NCBI GenBank assembly: GCA_016285145.1
Contig: JAEEQE010000027.1
Coordinates: 1-42,018, forward strand
Direction of reading: 5' to 3'
Origin: Bacteroidales bacterium
GTDB lineage: Bacteria; Bacteroidota; Bacteroidia; Bacteroidales; WCHB1-69
Length of the DNA stretch: 42,018 bases
Position numbers and translations under genes: made by a program. Below, piece after piece: positions 1-7,887 of this stretch. The notes under the pieces were generated by a model. It did not search any database, was not told where the DNA came from, and worked only from the letters and a program-made list of their open reading frames with translations. How positions within the stretch are numbered: the first letter of the stretch is position 1; each line of letters starts with the position of its first letter.

Positions 1-2
1 AC

Positions 3-1034
3 AACACAGAAATCGAACATTTCTCAGCGGTGATGGGTTGTACAAATGTCTCCCCCGTTGTGGAGGAGGATCGTTTGTTGGAGCTCCGGAACTATTGGCG
101 CGACAATAATGATCCAGAGCCCGACTGTTACTGGTACCACCCCGACCACCTCGGTTCGTCTTCCTGGATAACCTACTCTGACGGCTCCGCCGTCCAGCAT
201 CTACATTACCTGTCTTGGGGCGAGGACTTTGTGGACCAGCGCACAACCTCGTTCAATTCCATGTTCACCTTCTCCGCAAAAGAGAAAGACACTGAAACGG
301 GTCTATCCTACTTCGGTTCAAGATATTACAGCAGCGATTTAAGCATCTGGTTGAGTGTGGATCCGATGAGTGACAAATATCCATCTTTGAGTCCGTATGT
401 GTATTGCGCGGACAACCCGGTGAAGCTAATTGACTTTGATGGACAAGATTGGGTGCTTGTCACTGGGAATGCCGCTCTTTGGTATGGAGGCGAAGTTGGA
501 GACAAGAGCAATTTGATTCACACCTACAAAGCCACTTCGGGACTAAATAACGCGACAACCACTACTGGAGCCATAATTGATTGCCAATATGCTAAATATC
601 AAAATGTAAGAAATGGAGGGCCAACCCCAGAAGGACAATATTATATTAATTTGAAGCCTGATCCTAATAGAATAGCAAATGCGGATCCCAAAACAGGGCA
701 ATTATTGCGTTCACCCGAGGGTGGAATTGAAAAAATCCCTGATTATTATCAAAGAGAAGATGGACATTATTGTACGTATTCAGAATGGGGAAAACATCGT
801 GCAAAACTAGAGCCCGTTTCGGTTACAGGAGCTTCAAATCGAGACAATAATAGTTTCTACATACATGATTCAGAAAAGGGATTTACCCACGGTTGCATAG
901 AGATAGAAAAAGAATTTTTCAACGATTTGATGGAATATGGGGATGATAATTCAAAAATTGATGTTATAATAGAGTACCCTGGTCCAGATCACAATACTAA
1001 TGGTGGTACCAAAAAGACGGTAATAACGGAATGA
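3..1034 (+). CDS. RHS repeat protein, C-terminal part, with L,D-transpeptidase-like toxin tip (5' truncated)
   Basis: The reading frame is open to the left edge, so only the C-terminus of a much larger protein is present. The first ~140 residues are the RHS-associated core: YHPDHLGSSSW, then YFGSRYYSSDLSIWLSVDP and SPYVYCADNPV, ending at about DFDGQDW. Such cores form a shell that carries a variable toxic tip. The tip after ~base 450 is AT-rich and unlike the core. It contains GPTPEGQYYI, WGKHRAKLEPV and an IHD...THGCIEI block (Cys codon 894-896). This order matches DUF2778/Tlde1-like and YkuD-type L,D-transpeptidase domains, whose Cys acts on peptidoglycan peptides. I infer an interbacterial toxin acting in the periplasm. 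The next gene overlaps the stop codon (ATGA), as expected for immunity. The family call rests on motifs only. Confidence 0.8.
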   Translation, partial: NTEIEHFSAVMGCTNVSPVVEEDRLLELRNYWRDNNDPEPDCYWYHPDHLGSSSWITYSDGSAVQHLHYLSWGEDFVDQRTTSFNSMFTFSAKEKDTETGLSYFGSRYYSSDLSIWLSVDPMSDKYPSLSPYVYCADNPVKLIDFDGQDWVLVTGNAALWYGGEVGDKSNLIHTYKATSGLNNATTTTGAIIDCQYAKYQNVRNGGPTPEGQYYINLKPDPNRIANADPKTGQLLRSPEGGIEKIPDYYQREDGHYCTYSEWGKHRAKLEPVSVTGASNRDNNSFYIHDSEKGFTHGCIEIEKEFFNDLMEYGDDNSKIDVIIEYPGPDHNTNGGTKKTVITE

Positions 1035-1471
1035 AAAAAATACTTATAATTATTATGCTATCCCCTTTTTATTTAGCAGGGCAAATTGTTGTTGACAAGC
1101 TATATTGTAACAAAACTGGAGACGTTTCGTTTATGATTTATAATACTGATACAGTCGATTATTTTGTTTCGCTCGAACTTGAAATAAAGAAAGATTCTAT
1201 ATGGTGTCTCGTTGATAATGATATTTTAGTTCCAAGTGTTTCTAAAATGGAATGTTGGATTAAGTTAAAATCCAAATTGTCTGAGATAATACAATTTAAT
1301 ATCAACAACATTTTAAAAAGTGCGTCCCTCTCCGCGCCTACTACTGAGATACACCTTACTGAGTATCAGAAAGATAATGGGTTTCGTATAAAGGTAAACT
1401 ATGTACCATCGCTGGACGAAAAAACTGAATATATATATTGTTATTTTACCGCATCCCGTGTCTTTCGTTGA
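1031..1471 (+). CDS. Exported putative immunity protein for the RHS toxin
   Basis: 146 residues beginning MKKILIIIMLSPFYLAGQ, a signal peptide or N-terminal anchor that would place it in the periplasm. The start codon overlaps the toxin stop by three bases, so the two are translationally coupled. No family is recognised in the mature part, which looks beta-rich. The position, tight coupling, export signal and AT-rich composition shared with the toxin tip all fit a cognate immunity protein protecting against a peptidoglycan-acting enzyme. It ends ...TASRVFR, just where base composition switches back to GC-rich. The natural C-terminus may therefore have been altered by recombination. The function is inferred from context. 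Confidence 0.6.
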   Translation: MKKILIIIMLSPFYLAGQIVVDKLYCNKTGDVSFMIYNTDTVDYFVSLELEIKKDSIWCLVDNDILVPSVSKMECWIKLKSKLSEIIQFNINNILKSASLSAPTTEIHLTEYQKDNGFRIKVNYVPSLDEKTEYIYCYFTASRVFR

Positions 1472-1592
1472 TATTGGTCCCGGAAACGATTTACACCCGC
1501 AAGGTAGCCATCTACATCAACGGCAAGGAGGTGGAGGCCTCCGTCATATTCGGATTTTTCGTATTTTCGCCACTCCAAAACCACCGCCGATG
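1441..1592 (+). pseudogene. Remnant of a gene C-terminus downstream of the RHS cassette
   Basis: In a frame different from the putative immunity gene, this stretch reads ...LILVPETIYTRKVAIYING followed by KEVEASVIFGFFVFSPLQ and a stop at about 1590-1592. It looks like a protein end with no start of its own. The composition is GC-rich like the chromosome, unlike the AT-rich cassette before it. It may be the displaced tail of an earlier RHS tip or immunity gene, left behind when the present cassette was swapped in. It could also be random open sequence, since only ~48 codons are involved. Confidence 0.35.
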
Positions 1593-1619
1593 AACCGCCG
1601 CCGCCCATATTGTCAAATG

Positions 1620-1637
1620 AATCCCCTCACGGGGATT
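1620..1637. repeat. Small hairpin, AATCCCC-TCAC-GGGGATT
   Basis: Perfect 7-bp stem with a four-base loop TCAC. First of three look-alike hairpins within 225 bp. It lies after the RHS cassette and before the convergent holA. It has no T-run on either side, so it is not a clear intrinsic terminator. Confidence 0.6.
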
Positions 1638-1674
1638 TATGCCTCTCGCGGGAACGCCTTGGGCTACAGATATG

Positions 1675-1692
1675 CATCCCCTGACGGGGATG
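1675..1692. repeat. Small hairpin, CATCCCC-TGAC-GGGGATG
   Basis: Perfect 7-bp stem with loop TGAC and nearly the same stem as the hairpin at 1620-1637. It is followed by TTTTG, so weak terminator activity in the plus direction is possible. Confidence 0.6.
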
Positions 1693-1828
1693 TTTTGTAA
1701 ACTGTACCCAAAAAGTTGGAAAAAATCTGATCGGGACGTGGGGAGATTCCGCCGCTCCTGTCGTCGCTGGCGGAATGGTGCACATCGCACTTGCTGTCCA
1801 TGCGGCGGCCCTATTCCTACAGATCTGC

Positions 1829-1844
1829 AACGCCTGACGGCGTT
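1829..1844. repeat. Small hairpin, AACGCC-TGAC-GGCGTT
   Basis: Perfect 6-bp stem with the same TGAC loop as the hairpin at 1675-1692 but different stem bases. The loop and architecture are kept while the stem varies, which suggests a family of small intergenic elements. Confidence 0.55.
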
Positions 1845-1955
1845 AGGGGCGGGAACAGAGAACCGGGAACCGAAAAACGCAAATCGTAAACCACAAATCC
1901 CAATCCCCAACTCCCAAACGCTAACGGCCAATAGCCAATGGCTAAAGCCCCAACT

Positions 1956-3029
1956 CTAATGCAGAATCTTATAAATCAGCTCTTTTAGAAGCTCGCCCTC
2001 CTCACAGTTGTTGTCCAAACCTTTGTTCTTCATGTCATATTCGCGCAGCAGGGATATGATGCGGGTGAGTTGTGCGATGCTGTGCTTCTGGGCCATGGGC
2101 ACCATCCGGAAAGCCAAATTCCCGAATATTTTCTTGCCGGTATCGGAGTTTTTGTCGGGCGACAGATGGTAGCGGAGCATGTTGTTGTAAAAACGAAACA
2201 GCATCAGGATGGTTTTCACGTTGGGATTGTCCTTCAGATGCTGCGCAAAGTTCAGCGTGATCTTGTAGGCTTTCGGCTCGTTGCGGTTGCCCAAGGCATC
2301 CTGCAACTCAAAGATGTTGTACTCCTTGCTGATACCGATATATTTTTCCACAACATCGGGGGTGAGGGCACCGCCGTTGGGCAGGATCACGCGCAGTTTC
2401 TCGAACTCACTGTATATGCGCGACAAGTCGTTGCCAATGTGCTCCGCTAACAGCGTGGCGGTGGCGTCGTCCATCGTGAAGTGGAAACGGCCGGCCTGCT
2501 TCAGAATCCACTTGGACAAATTCCAGTCCTTTTCGCCCTCCGACAGAAAAACCTCGCCATGTTGTTCAAAGGGTTTGCACTGGGCGACCGTAAGCTTCTT
2601 GTATTTGTAGCAAATCACCAGGATGGTGGACTGGGTGGGCTCTTTCGCATAGGCTTGCAGCTGCGCGAATTCCGCCGAACCTTTGTCTTCCTTGGAAGAA
2701 TCCAACTCGTCCAAAGTCTCGTTTTCCTCTTCCTTGGCTGATTTTTTGGACCCTTTAAGATTGAACAGATCTTTTGCCTCCTTCAGGATGACAACACGAT
2801 AGGGTGCGCCGAACGGGAACTGCTTGGCATTGGCGAGCACATCGGCCACAGTGACATCCTTCCCGTACAGGACGGACTGGTTGAAGTCGCGGTCGGCCTC
2901 GTCCAGCACATTGTTCTCAAAGAAGGAGCAGATGCGGTCAATATAAAAAGGCTCCTCGCCGTGAAGCAGATACACGGGTTTGAACTGTCCGGCTTTGAGC
3001 TGTTTTGTAAGGTCTTCGTATTTAATCAT
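1956..3029 (-). CDS. holA: DNA polymerase III subunit delta
   Basis: 357 residues starting MIKYEDLTKQLKAGQFKPVY. The clamp-loader delta subunit opens the beta clamp and helps load it on primed DNA. The N-terminus has the family hallmark of LLHGEEPFYID, followed by an AAA+-like but non-catalytic domain and an all-helical collar domain (YNIFELQDALGNRN, then a region with FYNNMLRYH). A lysine/acidic-rich insertion (KGSKKSAKEEENETLDELD) near residue 120 is a low-complexity loop. The start at 3029 is chosen because a TAnnTTTG promoter element lies at 3053-3060. The longer frame to 3104 would run through that promoter and the rpmA terminator. Confidence 0.9.
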   Translation of the reverse strand: MIKYEDLTKQLKAGQFKPVYLLHGEEPFYIDRICSFFENNVLDEADRDFNQSVLYGKDVTVADVLANAKQFPFGAPYRVVILKEAKDLFNLKGSKKSAKEEENETLDELDSSKEDKGSAEFAQLQAYAKEPTQSTILVICYKYKKLTVAQCKPFEQHGEVFLSEGEKDWNLSKWILKQAGRFHFTMDDATATLLAEHIGNDLSRIYSEFEKLRVILPNGGALTPDVVEKYIGISKEYNIFELQDALGNRNEPKAYKITLNFAQHLKDNPNVKTILMLFRFYNNMLRYHLSPDKNSDTGKKIFGNLAFRMVPMAQKHSIAQLTRIISLLREYDMKNKGLDNNCEEGELLKELIYKILH

Positions 3030-3052
3030 ATCCGATGTCGAATGTGGAGCCG

Positions 3053-3060
3053 CAAAAATA
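3053..3060 (-). promoter_or_regulatory. TAnnTTTG promoter element for holA
   Basis: On the minus strand this reads TATTTTTG, the Bacteroidota -7 element, 24 bases upstream of the holA start. It directly adjoins the end of the T-run of the rpmA terminator, so the upstream operon stops where holA transcription is set up. Confidence 0.6.
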
Positions 3061-3096
3061 CGAAAAAAAGAAAGCCGTTCGGGAAGAACGGCTCTC
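3061..3096 (-). terminator. Intrinsic terminator of the rplU-rpmA operon
   Basis: On the minus strand GAGCCGTTC-TTCCC-GAACGGCTTTC forms a strong hairpin followed by a run of T (TTTTTTTCG), 38 bases after the rpmA stop. Confidence 0.85.
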
Positions 3097-3133
3097 AAAA
3101 TCAAACATTATGAACAAAATATCACCTTATCAA

Positions 3134-3391
3134 TTATTCCTGAGGAATAACGGATACAAATGATCTATCCTTGTAGGTTTTGCGGAAGGAGACGATACCG
3201 TCGCAAAGGGCGTAAAGGGTGTGATCCTTGCCCATACCAACATTCTGTCCCGGATTGTGGACAGTGCCTCTTTGGCGGACGATAATGTTGCCAGCTTTTG
3301 CAAACTGACCACCGAAGATTTTCAAACCTAATCTCTTGCTATGTGATTCGCGGCCGTTCTGTGAACTACCGACACCTTTTTTATGTGCCAT
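3134..3391 (-). CDS. rpmA: 50S ribosomal protein L27
   Basis: 85 residues, [20 protein letters not shown], the conserved L27 N-terminus near the peptidyl-transferase centre, then GLKIFGGQ and IIVRQRGT. The length is typical for the family. It lies 32 bases downstream of rplU, the standard L21-L27 pair, and is followed by a strong terminator. There is no long N-terminal cleavable extension of the Firmicutes kind. Confidence 0.98.
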   Translation of the reverse strand: MAHKKGVGSSQNGRESHSKRLGLKIFGGQFAKAGNIIVRQRGTVHNPGQNVGMGKDHTLYALCDGIVSFRKTYKDRSFVSVIPQE

Positions 3392-3423
3392 ATCTTTTTA
3401 AATTATGTTTCGTTAATACTGAA

Positions 3424-3735
3424 TTACAACGTAATATCATCAATCTTGATGGCGGTCAGATACTGACGGTGGCCATTCAATTTCTGATATCCTTTTCTTC
3501 TTTTCTTCTTGAAAACAAGAACTTTGTCACCTTTAAGGTGTTTGACAACGGTAGCGGTAACGGCAGCACCATCCACGGTGGGCGTTCCAACTTTGACAGA
3601 ACCGTCATTGTCCACTAACATCACACGGTCGAATTTCACCTGTGAACCTTCTTCAGCCTTGAGGCGTTGAACATAGACGCGGCGGTCTTTTTCAATCTTG
3701 AACTGTTGCCCGGCTATTTCTACAATTGCGTACAT
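3424..3735 (-). CDS. rplU: 50S ribosomal protein L21
   Basis: 103 residues starting [20 protein letters not shown], the canonical L21 start; L21 binds 23S rRNA. The C-terminal part [20 protein letters not shown] is the conserved basic tail. The start at 3735 is preferred over the open-frame start at 3813, because a promoter element lies at 3772-3779 and the extra residues are AT-driven ([11 protein letters not shown]). First gene of the rplU-rpmA operon. Confidence 0.97.
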   Translation of the reverse strand: MYAIVEIAGQQFKIEKDRRVYVQRLKAEEGSQVKFDRVMLVDNDGSVKVGTPTVDGAAVTATVVKHLKGDKVLVFKKKRRKGYQKLNGHRQYLTAIKIDDITL

Positions 3736-3771
3736 TTTTTTACTGTTTTTTTGATTAAAAATTTTGGGCTG

Positions 3772-3779
3772 CAAAAATA
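3772..3779 (-). promoter_or_regulatory. TAnnTTTG promoter element for rplU-rpmA
   Basis: Minus-strand TATTTTTG, 37 bases upstream of the rplU start codon, in an AT-rich leader. Confidence 0.6.
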
Positions 3780-3859
3780 AAAAAAAATCATAATCCTTAT
3801 CCTGTCCTTGCAATTTTTTTTAAACATATTCGTTATTGTATGGCTTTTATTAGAAAAAT

Positions 3860-4984
3860 ATGATGGAAATGATGTTAAAAAAGTTTATTAAAATACTGTT
3901 TGTCAGTACTATACTCGCATTTCTAACTCCCACTGGGATTCAGGCTCAAACTTCCTCCAAAGGACCCGTCTATGTTGATTTGACCACCGCCGCCGAGCGT
4001 TCTGTGAATGCTGTGGTCTATATAAAAACGGAATTTATGCAGAAAAATTCAGCTTGGGATGAGTTTTTCGGGGGCACTATATGGGAGCACTTTTTCGGTT
4101 CAAGGCCGAGCACCTATCCGGTGCAGGCGGCGGGCTCCGGGGTCATCGTCACCTCCGACGGCTACATCGTCACCAACAACCATGTGGTGGAAGATGCCGT
4201 GAAGGTCACGGTGACGCTGAACGACAAGCGCGAATACGAGGGCACCATTGTGGGTACGGACCCGAAAACGGACCTCGCCGTGCTGAAAATCAATGCGGAG
4301 GGGCTCTCCTACCTGGAGTTCGACAACTCTGATGAGGTGCGCATCGGCGAGTGGGTGCTGGCCGTGGGCAATCCCATGAATCTGACCTCCACCGTCACCG
4401 CGGGCATCATCAGCGCCAAAGCGCGGCAGCTGGCGCTCTCCGGGCGAAGCCAGACGGAAGAGTCTTATTTGCAGACGGATGCGGCTGTCAACTCCGGTAA
4501 CTCCGGCGGCGCATTGGTGAACGCCTCGGGCCGTTTAGTGGGCATCAACACGGCCATCGCCTCCGGCAACGGATACTATACCGGCTACTCGTTCGCCATC
4601 CCGTCCAACATCGTGAAGAAGATATACCTCGATATTAAAGAATATGGTCAGGTGCAGCAAGCCTACATCGGCGTCTCCATTGCCGAGCTGAACGCCTCAC
4701 TGGCAAAAGAGTACGATTTGGAAGATGTGCGCGGCGTATATGTGGCGGAAGTGGATGATGAAGGCGCGGCGGCCCAAAGCGGCTTGCAGGCCGGCGACGT
4801 GATCACCCATATCGGCGGCACACCCGTGAACAGCCTCGCGGAGGTGCGCGGCGTGCTCAAAACCAAATCCCCGGGCGATGTGGTCAACGTAAGTATCGTT
4901 CGAAATAAAGAAAAATTCAACAAACTTGTAACTTTATTAAATAATAAGGGTACAAAGGAGCTGTTTGAAAAAAATCCGAGATAA
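3860..4984 (+). CDS. HtrA/DegP-type periplasmic serine protease with one PDZ domain
   Basis: 374 residues. An N-terminal signal peptide (FVSTILAFLTPTGIQAQ) exports it to the periplasm, where this family degrades or refolds damaged proteins. The trypsin-like triad is visible: His in VTNNHVV, Asp in KTDLAVLKI and Ser in NSGNSGGALVN. A single PDZ domain follows (AYIGVSI to VSIVRNKE), whereas Bacteroidota DegQ-like enzymes often have two and are ~450-500 residues. This shorter form ends soon after the PDZ, so it resembles DegS in layout but has a cleavable signal. Start chosen at the first ATG of MMEMMLKK; the third or fourth residue could also serve. Confidence 0.92.
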   Translation: MMEMMLKKFIKILFVSTILAFLTPTGIQAQTSSKGPVYVDLTTAAERSVNAVVYIKTEFMQKNSAWDEFFGGTIWEHFFGSRPSTYPVQAAGSGVIVTSDGYIVTNNHVVEDAVKVTVTLNDKREYEGTIVGTDPKTDLAVLKINAEGLSYLEFDNSDEVRIGEWVLAVGNPMNLTSTVTAGIISAKARQLALSGRSQTEESYLQTDAAVNSGNSGGALVNASGRLVGINTAIASGNGYYTGYSFAIPSNIVKKIYLDIKEYGQVQQAYIGVSIAELNASLAKEYDLEDVRGVYVAEVDDEGAAAQSGLQAGDVITHIGGTPVNSLAEVRGVLKTKSPGDVVNVSIVRNKEKFNKLVTLLNNKGTKELFEKNPR

Positions 4985-5053
4985 AAGAAAGCCCAAAAGC
5001 TTTTTACATTATATAATATTCACAAAATCAAACGATTATAAGAAAATATCTAT

Positions 5054-5914
5054 ATGCGACAACTTAAAATTTCCAAATCCATCACCAACCGTGATTCCGC
5101 TTCTCTTGACCGTTATCTGGCCGATATTGGCAAGGAGCAGATGATCACAGCGGAAGAAGAAGTCGAACTGGCCCGCAAGATCAAGGCCGGCGACGAAGAG
5201 GCGTTGAACAAGCTGACCACCACCAATTTGCGTTTCGTGGTCTCGGTGGCCAAGCAATACCAGAACCAGGGTATCAGTCTGCAAGACCTCATCAATGAGG
5301 GCAACGTGGGCCTGATCAAGGCGGCCAAGCGCTTCGATGAGACCCGTGGGTTCAAGTTCATTTCCTACGCCGTCTGGTGGATCCGCCAGTCCATCCTGCA
5401 AGCCATCGCCGACCAGTCGCGCATTGTGCGTCTGCCGCTCAACCAGGTGGGTGTGATCAACAAGATCAAGAAGGAAACCGCCCGTCTGGAACAGAAGCTG
5501 AAACGTATCCCCACCACGGAGGAAATTGCGGAAGCCATTGACATGCCGGTATATAAGGTGTCGGAAATCATGAAGATGAACAATCACCCGCAATCCATCG
5601 ACTCGCCGATTTCCCCGAATGAGGAGACCCGTTTCGTGGATATCTTTGTTCACGACAATGACGAGGACACGGACACCATCCTGATGCAGGAATCATTAGC
5701 ATCGGAGATCCACGATGTGCTGAACACATTGCCCGAGAAGGAGCGCGAAGTGCTGATGCTTTTCTACGGCATCAACACCTCACACGAGCACACGCTGGAT
5801 GAGATTGGCGACCGGATGGAGCTCTCCCGCGAGCGCGTGCGCCAGATCAAGGAGCGTGCCCTGAAACGCTTGCGCCAGAACAGCAAGAACAAGAACCTGA
5901 AAAGCTATCTGTAG
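5054..5914 (+). CDS. rpoD: Primary RNA polymerase sigma factor (sigma-70, Bacteroidota type)
   Basis: 286 residues, the short form typical of Bacteroidota housekeeping sigma factors, which recognise TTTG/TAnnTTTG promoters. Region 1.2 is DSASLDRYLADIGKE; region 2 includes NLRFVVSVAKQYQNQG, LQDLINEGNVGLIKAAKRFD and FKFISYAVWWIRQSI; region 3 is IVRLPLNQVG; region 4 is LPEKEREVLMLFYGI with the helix-turn-helix LDEIGDRMELSRERVRQIKE. Region 1.1 is absent, as usual in the phylum. The gldD start lies 7 bases after the stop, suggesting cotranscription. The many matching promoter elements in this window agree with its specificity. Confidence 0.97.
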   Translation: MRQLKISKSITNRDSASLDRYLADIGKEQMITAEEEVELARKIKAGDEEALNKLTTTNLRFVVSVAKQYQNQGISLQDLINEGNVGLIKAAKRFDETRGFKFISYAVWWIRQSILQAIADQSRIVRLPLNQVGVINKIKKETARLEQKLKRIPTTEEIAEAIDMPVYKVSEIMKMNNHPQSIDSPISPNEETRFVDIFVHDNDEDTDTILMQESLASEIHDVLNTLPEKEREVLMLFYGINTSHEHTLDEIGDRMELSRERVRQIKERALKRLRQNSKNKNLKSYL

Positions 5915-5920
5915 TCCGCC

Positions 5921-6523
5921 ATGAGAGGTCCTGAACGGCATCTTCTTGTGGTTGTGGCTTTTCTGATGGGATTATGTGTGACGGCAGCCTCCTGCCGTCA
6001 CCGTGATGTGCCGACCCCGAAACCGGTCGGCTATTTCCGCATTGACCTCCCCGAACGACAGTACCGACATACGGATACCACCCTACCCTTCACTTTCGAC
6101 CAATCGGATCAGTCTGTCCTGTCCATCCGCGACCAAAAAGACGGAAGCTGCTGGATTGACGTGTCGTACCCCGAGTTGAACGCCGCCTTCAAGCTGACGT
6201 GCATCCCCGTGCCGAAGGCCGACAGTCTGCGCAATCTGATGATTCGGGAGGAAAAAATGGTGAAATTCCACTATCAGAAGGCAGATGATGTGGAGTTTTC
6301 TGTCATCCGAGACCCTGAAGCCCGACTTTGGGGACGGTTTTATGATATTGAAGGCAAAGAGGTAGCCACCCCCCTCATCTTCTGGATGACGGACAGCGCC
6401 CACTATTTTCTGCGCGGCACCCTCTATTTCAATTTCACCCCGAACAACGATTCCCTGCAGCCGGTCATCGACTACTTGCGAGAGGATTTCATGCAATTCA
6501 CTAACACCTTTAAATGGAAATAA
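5921..6523 (+). CDS. gldD: Gliding motility lipoprotein GldD
   Basis: 200 residues with a signal peptide ending in a lipobox-like CVTAASC, so probably membrane-anchored by the Cys. KPVGYFRIDLPERQY, LRGTLYFNF and DSLQPVIDYLREDF...FKWK are the characteristic GldD blocks. GldD is needed for gliding in Flavobacterium and is often found in non-gliding Bacteroidota that have type IX secretion; its exact role is not settled. It sits 7 bases after rpoD and 3 bases before the next gene, which encodes a T9SS-exported protein, a sensible context. Confidence 0.88.
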   Translation: MRGPERHLLVVVAFLMGLCVTAASCRHRDVPTPKPVGYFRIDLPERQYRHTDTTLPFTFDQSDQSVLSIRDQKDGSCWIDVSYPELNAAFKLTCIPVPKADSLRNLMIREEKMVKFHYQKADDVEFSVIRDPEARLWGRFYDIEGKEVATPLIFWMTDSAHYFLRGTLYFNFTPNNDSLQPVIDYLREDFMQFTNTFKWK

Positions 6524-6526
6524 GCA

Positions 6527-7825
6527 ATGATGTCCTTTAAAAAACATACAACAGGTGTCCGTTTGCTCTGTGTTTTCACGCTTTTTGCGTTACAAGTCCA
6601 GGCACAGGAGGTGCTGAAGATGATGCAATACAACCTCATGTATTACACGCAGACTTCCGGGGTGGGTGATTGTAACTCCATCACCAACAACATGGACCAG
6701 AAGGATGCCAATATCCGCAAGATATTCCATTACGTGATGCCGGACGTGTTCTGTGTGTGCGAAATGGGTACAAACATATCCTACGTGGAACGCCTGCTCA
6801 ACAACGCCATCAACACCGACGGGGTGAACTACTACCAGCACGGGCCGCTGACCAGCTACTCGGGCGGCCAGATCGCCAACATGATCTATTACGATTCCCG
6901 GAAACTGAAATACCACAGCCATATTGCAATTTCAACAGCCTACCGTGACATCAACGGCTACAAGATGTACTACAACTCCACCGAATTGGCCCATGGGGAC
7001 ACGATATTCATCACCTTTTGGGTCATGCATCTCAAAGCCGGGAGCGGAGAGACAAATGCCGCCGCCCGTCACGTGCAAACCCAGAAGCTAATGAGCAAGC
7101 TGTCGTCCATTGGCGGTCCCGGCAACCATGTGGTGTCCGGCGACTTCAACGTCTATGGCTCGGAGGAGCCCGCCTACCAGGAGATGACGCAGTACTCCAA
7201 CAGCCTTTATCGTTTGTACGACCCCATCGGGCGCGACGGGCACTGGAATAACAACAGCACTTTCAAGGACATACACACCCAATCCACCCATTACGACTCG
7301 GACGGATGTTTTGCCACCGGAGGTCTGGACGACCGTTTCGACATCATCTTGGTTTCCCCATACGTTTATTATGGTGTCAATGGGGTGATGGTGAAGCCGG
7401 AGACTTATCATGCGTTGGGCCAAGACGGCAACCGTTTCAACAGTTCCATCAACTCGCCGGACAACAGTAGCATTCCAAGTGATGTGGCCAACGCCTTGTA
7501 CAACCAGTCGGACCACCTGCCGGTGATCACGGAATTTGCCATCGCAGCCCATGTCGGGGTGGCCGACCTCGACTCCGACTTTTACCTGCAGGTGACAAAT
7601 CCTGTACAGGATGACCGTCTTTCCATCCGGATTCAGGCTGACCAAGAGGATGACTTTCGTTTTGAAGTCTTCTCGATGGACGGAAAATTGATAAAATCAT
7701 TCACACACCATTTGGACGCGGGTGCGCACCAGCTGTCGGAACCCTTTGATTTGGCACACGGTATGTATTTACTGAAGGTGTCGGACAGCAAGCATCGGTC
7801 ACAAATTCAAAAACTGGTGAAATAA
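6527..7825 (+). CDS. Exported endonuclease/exonuclease/phosphatase-family protein with T9SS sorting domain
   Basis: 432 residues: signal peptide (LLCVFTLFALQVQAQ), an EEP domain and a C-terminal secretion domain. EEP motifs are MMQYNLMYY at the start of the fold, DVFCVCEMG, VVSGDFNVYGSEEP (metal-binding GDFN) and the terminal SDHLPVITEF, so the core acid and histidine residues are kept. The last ~80 residues (FRFEVFSMDGKLIKSF, then HGMYLLKVSD and a basic IQKLVK end) are a type A T9SS sorting signal. I infer a surface-bound or released nuclease or phosphoesterase; the substrate cannot be told. It starts 3 bases after gldD. Confidence 0.88.
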   Translation: MMSFKKHTTGVRLLCVFTLFALQVQAQEVLKMMQYNLMYYTQTSGVGDCNSITNNMDQKDANIRKIFHYVMPDVFCVCEMGTNISYVERLLNNAINTDGVNYYQHGPLTSYSGGQIANMIYYDSRKLKYHSHIAISTAYRDINGYKMYYNSTELAHGDTIFITFWVMHLKAGSGETNAAARHVQTQKLMSKLSSIGGPGNHVVSGDFNVYGSEEPAYQEMTQYSNSLYRLYDPIGRDGHWNNNSTFKDIHTQSTHYDSDGCFATGGLDDRFDIILVSPYVYYGVNGVMVKPETYHALGQDGNRFNSSINSPDNSSIPSDVANALYNQSDHLPVITEFAIAAHVGVADLDSDFYLQVTNPVQDDRLSIRIQADQEDDFRFEVFSMDGKLIKSFTHHLDAGAHQLSEPFDLAHGMYLLKVSDSKHRSQIQKLVK

Positions 7826-7851
7826 AACCTTGTTCCTATCGAAAATTATTA

Positions 7852-7859
7852 TATCTTTG
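7852..7859 (+). promoter_or_regulatory. TAnnTTTG promoter element for the DksA-like gene
   Basis: TATCTTTG 28 bases upstream of the ATG at 7888, with TTG about 20 bases further upstream as a possible -33 element. Confidence 0.6.
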
Positions 7860-7887
7860 CACCTCATTTTAATTAAAACCATTAATT

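Larger units (their letters stand above)
1472..1955. other. Intergenic stretch with hairpins between RHS cassette and holA
   Basis: No convincing intact gene. It holds the gene remnant up to ~1592 and then three short hairpins with a TCAC or TGAC loop (1620-1637, 1675-1692, 1829-1844). After ~1850 comes a low-complexity tract of AACC/CCAA-rich words running to the holA stop. Overlapping frames on both strands here have protein-unlike composition. Confidence 0.6.

Noticed and set aside
1512-1959. Frames on both strands in the region after the RHS cassette
   Set aside because: Arg/Pro/Ser-rich translations of hairpins and low-complexity DNA; no start signals or domains.
4985-5010. Weak AAAGC...GCTTTTT hairpin after the HtrA-type gene as a terminator
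   Set aside because: The stem is only five A/T-rich pairs; too weak to call.
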